Positions 58,195 through 64,000 of a stretch of 64,000 bases of DNA are shown here, in pieces. Source of the stretch: Seiridium cupressi. Its lineage: Eukaryota; Ascomycota; Sordariomycetes; Amphisphaeriales; Sporocadaceae. Position 1 is the stretch's first letter. The number at the start of each line of letters is the position of its first letter. The stretch is from contig JARVKI010000018.1 of the NCBI GenBank assembly GCA_036674765.1, forward strand, positions 124,001 to 188,000. The letters run 5' to 3'. The notes beneath the pieces are model-generated. The model ran no database searches and was not told the DNA's origin. It saw nothing but the letters and a program-made list of their open reading frames with translations. The position numbers and the translations under genes are program-made.

Positions 58195-58408
58195 GTCCAA
58201 TCCAGGCGCCAGCTCCGCCAACCGAATCACCCCCACATCCTCATCGCTATACCAACCTGCTTTGGGAACAGCCGGCCAATTGGGTCATTCTCAGGACGCG
58301 AACAACCAGCTGCAGAACAAGAGGAGTGGCTTCGACGTGACATACTCCCAGAAGGCGGCAGGCCTTAGCAACCCGGTCTTTGCCAACTATTTCAACGTTA
58401 CTAGCTAG
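58195..58408 (+). pseudogene. Orphan coding exon, possible gene remnant
   Basis: Just after an acceptor-like GAATTATAG, the plus strand reads SNPGASSANRITPTSSSLYQ and continues Gln/Asn/Ser-rich to SGFDVTYSQKAAGLSNPVFA, ending at TAG 58406-58408. Third positions are strongly G/C-biased (GCC, AAC, CAG, GGC), like the real genes here and unlike the surrounding sequence. No upstream exon can be found in the preceding kilobase. It is most simply the last exon of a gene whose 5' part has been lost or degraded, or of a gene with a distant first exon. Confidence 0.4.
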
Positions 58409-59074
58409 GGCTGTAACCAAGTCTTGTAACCTTGGCAGATAGGCAATAGTCATTAAAGCGTCCAAGGGAGGGATTGTAAAAGAGCCTGGCAAAACACCTA
58501 CGGTAGTGCAGAGAAATATAGGTGCCATTGGAGGAATGGCAGTATCGCAATTCAAGTTGTTCCATGAATATAGTACTGAGCCGTGCTTCCGAGAAGGGAC
58601 GATCGTAGCCAACCACTGGCGTAAGAAGGAAGCAATAATTGATCGGGCATAGTAATTCATGACAGCCATAGTCGTAGAAATCGAAACGCATAGGTTGCCT
58701 GATAATGTCAATCTCGAAACGAATCGCAAGTAATTTTGTTCGATCCCACAGATCTCTGGGGTATGAATGATTAGAGTGTGGATCATTTTAACTTAATTTT
58801 AGGTACTCTTTATTTTCCTGCAGGTACGCTACAAAGCGAACGACCCCACCCCCGCGACAGTCAGCAGTATTCCGCCTTAACCCGTTTCAACTAATGCCTG
58901 TAGGCAGCCACACCACATCTCATCTGACTTTTCTTCTTCCATCTTCATCAAGACAATCCCGTCCAAACACTGGACAAGGAGTGGGTATTCATCATTTACA
59001 CAGCCGATGTAGCCCCTCCCCAGGTCGGCATCCCTTGTCGTCCAGCACGGACCAAGATTGCAGGTCGACCGATC
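58409..59074. promoter_or_regulatory. Upstream region of the SNF2-family gene
   Basis: About 670 bp. From about 58960 the plus strand stays open in frame with the SNF2 protein and reads like coding sequence (TLDKEWVFIIYTADVAPPQV). A typical acceptor with polypyrimidine tract and CTGAC branch (ATCTGACTTTTCTTCTTCCA... CATCAAG at ~58950) precedes it. A further 5' exon is therefore likely. Confidence 0.45.
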
Positions 59075-62000
59075 ATGAACAGCGGGCTGAAGCAATACAT
59101 CCCAGCAGGATGTCTGCAGGTAGACGCAGGTGATAATGACCTGCCACCCGTTGGGTCGTTGCCCAGCTCCATGGGATGGCATTTCTTCGCTCGCGGTAAT
59201 GGACCCGTCATTGACCGAGATGAATTCTCGACGGATGTTACCCAAAAAGCAATCCTCGGGTCCCGGATCTTGGCCCCCTTCGCCGACTTACTCAGTGCTC
59301 GGTGGATACAGCTCTCCTTTCGCGGGGGTATCATTCGGGTCTACATCTTTCCTCACGATATTGACCGGCGAGCCATTGTTCGTGCTGGCGATGTCAAGCT
59401 GTGCAAAAGCCTTGCTCGTTTACTTAAGCAACTTGACTATTCACCAGACACTTGGGCTGGTTCAACTGAGGCTCTTCCCTGGAAATTTCCAGCGTCGGGC
59501 CCCGACGGAGACCATGGCGAGGATGAAGACTGTTCTCTCCTGGAGCGCTTCAATCAGCTCCCATCGCCAGATCCCAAGCTAGGCCTGGTGACGCCGGACT
59601 CTTTCAACGCAATCGCCATGCAGGGGATCTTGGACAGTAAATTACCTGGACTACATACCACTCTGTACGCACACCAAAGGCGCTCAGCTGCTGTCATGCT
59701 GCAGAGAGAGGTGGAGCCAGGGCGGGTGGTCGATCCTCGGTTACGTTTTGCCTTGGACCACAACAAGCAACCGTGGTATTTTGACGCAGACGCCGGTCTC
59801 ATTCTCAAAGAACCACGATACTACGATGGAGTATCTGGAGGGGTACTCGCAGAGGAGATGGGCACAGGCAAGACCCTGATCTGCTTGGCCGTCATCATAG
59901 CTACGAAACATCTACCCACCGAGGCTCCCGACGCATTGACGGTCAAGATACCGACCAGGCCAAAGGTCGGGTCTCTGGTTGATATGGCAGCAGCCACCGT
60001 CAACAGGTACTCATTTCCTTGGAAGGGGTTTCTTGCATCGTCACGTTCTGAACCCGGTGAGTACATTGAAGGCTGTGTCAAAGCTCTGGAATCAAGCGAG
60101 AACCGTGCATGCTACGAACTAGGAAACCCGCTTGTTGAGACCAGAAAAGGTGGTCGTATCACCGCCCCCTCTCGCCCGGCTGAGAAGATTCACCTTAGCA
60201 GCACTACTCTGATCATCGTCCCGAACAATCTTGTGACACAATGGCAGCAAGAGGTTACTAAGCATACCTCTGGCTTGAAAGTTCTCACCATGACCGATTC
60301 GCTGGCCTCAATCCCTCCTGTGTCGGTTCTCCTGGGCTACGATATCATTCTGTTCTCACAGGCCCGCTTTGAGAATGTCGAAAGAACACGGTCTGGTCCG
60401 GTGGGCCGTTCTACCTTAACCCATTGCCCTCTTGATCACATACATTTCAAGAGGTGCATCATTGATGAAGGTCACAAGCTAGGGTCTTCTCGTGGCTCTG
60501 CCTGGAAGAGTGACTTGTTGAGAGGCCTCGAGCGTCTTCACCTTGCAGCTCGATGGGTCGTCACCGGTACGCCATCACGCGGGCTTTATGGCACTGGAAA
60601 TCATGAGACGTTTAAACAGGCGAATCAGCAAGACCGCGTTGCCGAGGAATCTCGGGCTATCAATAATCAAGAGCGGGATGATCTGCATAGGATTGGTAGT
60701 ATCGCAACAAAATTTCTCAAAGTGCGGCCGTGGTCGAACACCCGTGAAGAGGTTGGTGACACGCCAGCTAATTGGAACGTATATGTTATGCAACCGAGAC
60801 ATCACAACAAAAGTAGTGGAAGAGTCGATTGCCTTAAAGCCACTTTAGAGTCTCTCATCATCCGCAATCGATTATCCGACGTTAGCCATCACCTACCACC
60901 GGTGGACGAGAAGATCGTGGTGCTAGATGGCTCTTTCCAGGATAAGCTATCGCTAAACTTGTTCTCGATGATGATAATCTTTAACTCGGTACAATCACAG
61001 AGGACAGATCAGGATTATTTCTTCCATCCGCGACAGCGAAAAAATCTTGACCAGCTTGTTAGCAATCTAAAGCAGGCAAGCTTCTTTGGTGGAGTTTTCT
61101 TCTCAGCACACGACATTCAGAAGTCGCTCGGGACTGCCGAGGACTTCTTGAAGGAAAAGAAAGTCACCATTAGCCCTGAAGATCACGACCTCATCAGAGC
61201 GGCCATAGAGTTCGGCAAACTCGCAGTCAAAAATCAACTAAAGGCTGTAAGTAACCAGTATCACTCTATGCCGCTATATATCGAACATTTCCCTGGTGGG
61301 AACGGGAAGCACTGGTCTCTGGACGACGTGGGTACGGAAGCGAATGAACCAGTTTGCACAGACGCCAGTTTAATACAACAACTGCAGAAGTTTCTCAACC
61401 CTTGCATTGATGCGCCAACATCGCTGCAAGTCATGATCGAAAACGGTCAACTAGCATGGCAAGGTAAAATTGCTCAAGAACGGGCGGCTAAAGAGGCCGC
61501 AGAAGCAAGTGGCGACCAAGCTGGGTCGAACGCACAATCTGCTTTGGCCGGGAATACGTCTCAAGGAGTCGATCGACACACAATTCGCAAGGTTAACATG
61601 CCTTCGGAGCAAACAACCCCAGACGCGTCGATGGAAACGGCCACAACAAACGGTAACATTGAGATCGCTGAGCCATTGGCCAAAACACGCATCATTTCAA
61701 CCCTCTCTGCAAAACTCTCATACTTGATTGACTCCATCGTCAAGTATCAAGACGAGGAGCAAATCATTGTATTTTACGAGAATGATAACGTAGCCTGGTA
61801 TTTGGCAGGAATGCTCGAAATTGTAAGTCATGGATTCTTGTCCATAACATCGTAATTGCTAACCCACTTGAAGCTTCAAATCCAGCACTTGATCTACACC
61901 AGAAAGGGACTGGACTCTAAGCGGCGAGCTCAGTATGTGAGCACATTCACGCATAATCCCAAGTTCAGAGTACTCCTGATGGACATCAGCCAAGCCGCCT

Positions 62001-62563
62001 TCGGTCTCGATATGCGCAGTGCTTCCCGTGTATACTTCATCAGCCCTGTGCTTAACCCGCAAGTTGAGGCCCAGGCCATCGGCCGTGCACGCCGTATCAG
62101 CCAGCAGAAGCCGGTGACGGTGGAGACGTTGGTCCTCCGTGACAGTATTGAAGAGGTCATGGTTGAACGTCGCAGACACATGACCCAAGCCGAGCACCGC
62201 AAGGTCAAAAATATCCTCGACGACAAGCCGATGCATGACTGGATCCTCAATGCCAAGATAATTCCCCTGCCTGACGTCGAGGACAACGTGGCACAGACCG
62301 CCCGACTGAAGGTGCCACAGTTCGTGTTTGGCCGAGGCTTTGGCCGCGAATCGGATCCGGACGCGGACCTCATCATGGAGAGGGAGGATGAGGTTGCAGC
62401 TGGCACTCAGCGTTTACCAGCCCCACTAAAGCTTGGTGGTCTCAAGAGATCTCGTACTTCGACACCAACTCCTGGCACTGGAGCAGATGGTGCAGAACTC
62501 GAGGTCGCTCCTGTGGCTAAGAAGAAGAAAACCGTTCGGGTTGCATTCGCAGATGATGCATGA
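59075..62563 (+). CDS. SNF2-family DNA-dependent ATPase/helicase-like protein
   Basis: Exons 59075-61822 and 61874-62563 encode 1145 residues from the first in-frame ATG. The SNF2 ATPase lobe 1 is split by insertions: LHTTLYAHQRRSAAVMLQRE, Walker A in LAEEMGTGKTLICLAVI (~residues 257-270), TLIIVPNNLVTQWQQEV, the Walker B variant DEGH (~464-467) and AARWVVTGTPSRGL. Lobe 2 follows a long variable region and includes EEQIIVFYENDNVAWYLAGM, VLLMDISQAAFGLDMRSASR and the motif VI arginines in QAIGRARRISQ. No RING finger is evident between the lobes. The C-terminus has a basic KKKKTVRVAF segment. A role in chromatin remodelling or DNA repair follows from the family; the specific subfamily is not assigned. 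The true N-terminus is probably further upstream. Confidence 0.85.
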
Positions 62564-63036
62564 ACCACATTGTAGGCCCCGTATCGGCAGCTGGATGTGC
62601 CAGACTAATTAGGCGTTCGTTAAACGTGTCGTTGTATACAGTAGAATCAGGGATGAGGGATGTTTGATAAATACCCAAACAGCTAAGGATACAGCTGGCT
62701 TATGCGAGATTGCCATTTCAGTGAAATGTTGGACTGAACAAGTTTGATTCCTACAGACATGGATTATCAATTATTTGCTATCATAGGGCCTTTGGCTATA
62801 GCTCACAAGCAAGATTCACCACCCATGACCAGAACGATCAAATACTAGCAGAAATAGTAGTGAAAGTATACTTCAATATCATTCTATGCTAGGGTAGTAC
62901 CGAAACAGATCGCAAAACGCCTCCAAAACAAGCCCTGTGTGGGCCTTGGTACAGCTCTCACACACACTATCTACAATGCATTTTATGAGACTTCGTGAAT
63001 CATGATCACCCCTAATGCTCTTTTGTGGCAACCACT
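62564..63036. other. Convergent intergenic region, no gene seen
   Basis: About 470 bp between the 3' ends of the SNF2-family gene (+) and the P5C dehydrogenase gene (-). A+T-rich, holding both terminators; nothing else seen. Confidence 0.5.
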
Positions 63037-64000
63037 TTACACGTCGTTGCTCGGGTATCCAACTTTCCTCGTGGGTCCAAACTCCTCCTTGATGCTTCTC
63101 ATGCTCACGAACCTCGTGAGGAAGCTTCCGCTACCGGCCTTGTCGTTGGTGCCACTGGCGCGGGCACCACCGAAAGGCTGCTGTCCGACAACGGCGCCTG
63201 TGCTCTTGCAGTTGATGTAGAAGTTACCAGCGCTGTTCCTCAGCGCGTTCTCGGCAAGGACGACGGCGTTGCGGTCGGATGCGAACACGGCACCGGTCAG
63301 ACCATACTCACCCGTCGAGTCAACGAGCTTGCATGCATCGGCAAAGGCGGTTGCGGGGTCCGCGGAAGTATCATCGTAGACGTATGCGACAAGAACGGGA
63401 CCGAACAACTCTGTGGTGAAGAGCTTGTGGTCTGGGGTCTTGGCTTCGTAGATGGTCGGGTGGATGAAGTATCCCTTGCTGGAGTCATGCTTGCCTCCGA
63501 CGAGGAGGGTGAGCTCCGAGTCGTTCTTGGCTTCGTCGATGACATTTGATAGCTTCTGGAAGCTGGGCTTGTGGATGACGGGGCCGATGAAGTTCTCTGC
63601 GGCTGAAGGCTCGCCGATCTTGAGAGCCTCGGTCTCGGCCACCAGCTTCTCCTTGAACTCGGGCCAGACGGACTTGGGCACATAAAGTCTGCTCGTGGCA
63701 CTGCACTTCTGGCCTTGGTACTCGAAGGCACCACGCACCGTCTGGATGGCTGCGTTCTCAATATCGGCACTGCTGTGGACCAAGTGGAAGTTCTTGCCAC
63801 CAGTCTCGCCCACAATGCGCGGGTAGCCCTTGTATCGTCCCTCGGCGGTACCTTGGCCAATGGCGCCGTATAGCTTGCGGAATACGGATGTGCTACCGGT
63901 GTAATGCAGAGCTGCGAACTCCTTGTGTGCCAGCACGGTCTGGGTGACCTCCTCAGGTGGGCCAGGGACGAACTGGATGACGTCCTTGGGAAGGCCGGCT
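63037..64000 (-). CDS. put2: Delta-1-pyrroline-5-carboxylate dehydrogenase (partial, C-terminal)
   Basis: The last ~321 residues of an aldehyde dehydrogenase family protein whose 5' end lies beyond the right edge. The enzyme oxidises glutamate semialdehyde/P5C to glutamate with NAD+, the second step of mitochondrial proline catabolism (yeast Put2, Aspergillus prnC). Visible are VIQFVPGPPEEV, the coenzyme-binding LHYTGSTSVFRKL, the catalytic general base in VGETGGKNFHLVH, and the nucleophile Cys in YQGQKCSATSRLYVP. The late motif TELFGPVLVAYVYDD and the C-terminal GNFYINCKSTGAVVGQQPFG with GGARASGTNDKAG are characteristic of P5CDH rather than other aldehyde dehydrogenases. No intron is visible in this portion. 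In Aspergillus the gene belongs to the prn cluster; no prn neighbour is seen inside this window. Confidence 0.95.
   Translation of the reverse strand, partial: AGLPKDVIQFVPGPPEEVTQTVLAHKEFAALHYTGSTSVFRKLYGAIGQGTAEGRYKGYPRIVGETGGKNFHLVHSSADIENAAIQTVRGAFEYQGQKCSATSRLYVPKSVWPEFKEKLVAETEALKIGEPSAAENFIGPVIHKPSFQKLSNVIDEAKNDSELTLLVGGKHDSSKGYFIHPTIYEAKTPDHKLFTTELFGPVLVAYVYDDTSADPATAFADACKLVDSTGEYGLTGAVFASDRNAVVLAENALRNSAGNFYINCKSTGAVVGQQPFGGARASGTNDKAGSGSFLTRFVSMRSIKEEFGPTRKVGYPSNDV

Noticed and set aside
58247..58786. 179-codon ORF on the minus strand with an ATG
   Set aside because: It lies opposite the better-biased orphan exon at 58195-58408 and has ordinary, unbiased codons.

Overview
The window looks like a chromosome segment of a filamentous ascomycete (Pezizomycotina, most likely a Sordariomycete). 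The evidence is short spliceosomal introns of about 50-65 nt with GTRAGT-type donors and CTAAC/CTGAC-like branch points, GC-rich third codon positions, long intergenic stretches, and one almost pure A+T island of the kind left by repeat-induced point mutation (RIP). Two genes are cut by the edges: a YNQGG-repeat protein at the left and delta-1-pyrroline-5-carboxylate dehydrogenase at the right. I see no rRNA, tRNA, CRISPR array or intact transposon.

Layout. 1-128: first exon of a Gln/Tyr/Gly-rich protein (-). 2625-5417: six-exon gene with a fungal STAND-type (HeLo-like) N-terminal domain and ankyrin repeats (-), with a doubtful start. 6061-8555: actin-binding protein Abp1 (ADF-H plus two SH3 domains, -), preceded at 8656-8850 by a well-composed 64-codon membrane microprotein ORF with a spliced leader. 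9762-11131: C2H2 zinc-finger protein (+). 11849-12498: four-helix membrane protein (-). 13102-14820: Nar1, cytosolic Fe-S assembly (+). 14896-15837: SUZ-domain RNA-binding protein (-), convergent with nar1. 16430-16809: small coiled-coil protein (+). 19297-21424: Lys/acidic-rich nuclear-type protein (+). 26923-29648: Sch9-type AGC kinase with a C2-like region (+). 32500-33215: ATP synthase subunit h (-). 35462-36911: 7-TM integral membrane protein (-). 40918-41892: amidohydrolase-2 family decarboxylase-like enzyme (+). 43924-46625: large disordered protein (+). 47330-48235: A+T island. 49085-50959: FAD-dependent oxidoreductase (+). 51487-53589: membrane-anchored serine hydrolase of the tripeptidyl-aminopeptidase type (+). 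53644-56588: RGS-LOV blue-light photoreceptor (-). 59075-62563: SNF2-family ATPase (+). 63037-64000: P5C dehydrogenase (-).

Most genes are housekeeping or signalling genes that occur singly, not an operon-like or secondary-metabolite cluster. Two tail-to-tail pairs (nar1/SUZ, and serine hydrolase/RGS-LOV) have only 75 and 54 bp between stop codons, so overlapping 3' UTRs are likely. The items most worth a second look are the microprotein ORF packed against abp1, the RGS-LOV photoreceptor, the STAND-N/ankyrin gene whose consensus start lies one base out of frame, the RIP-like island beside the oxidoreductase, and an orphan coding exon near 58.2 kb.
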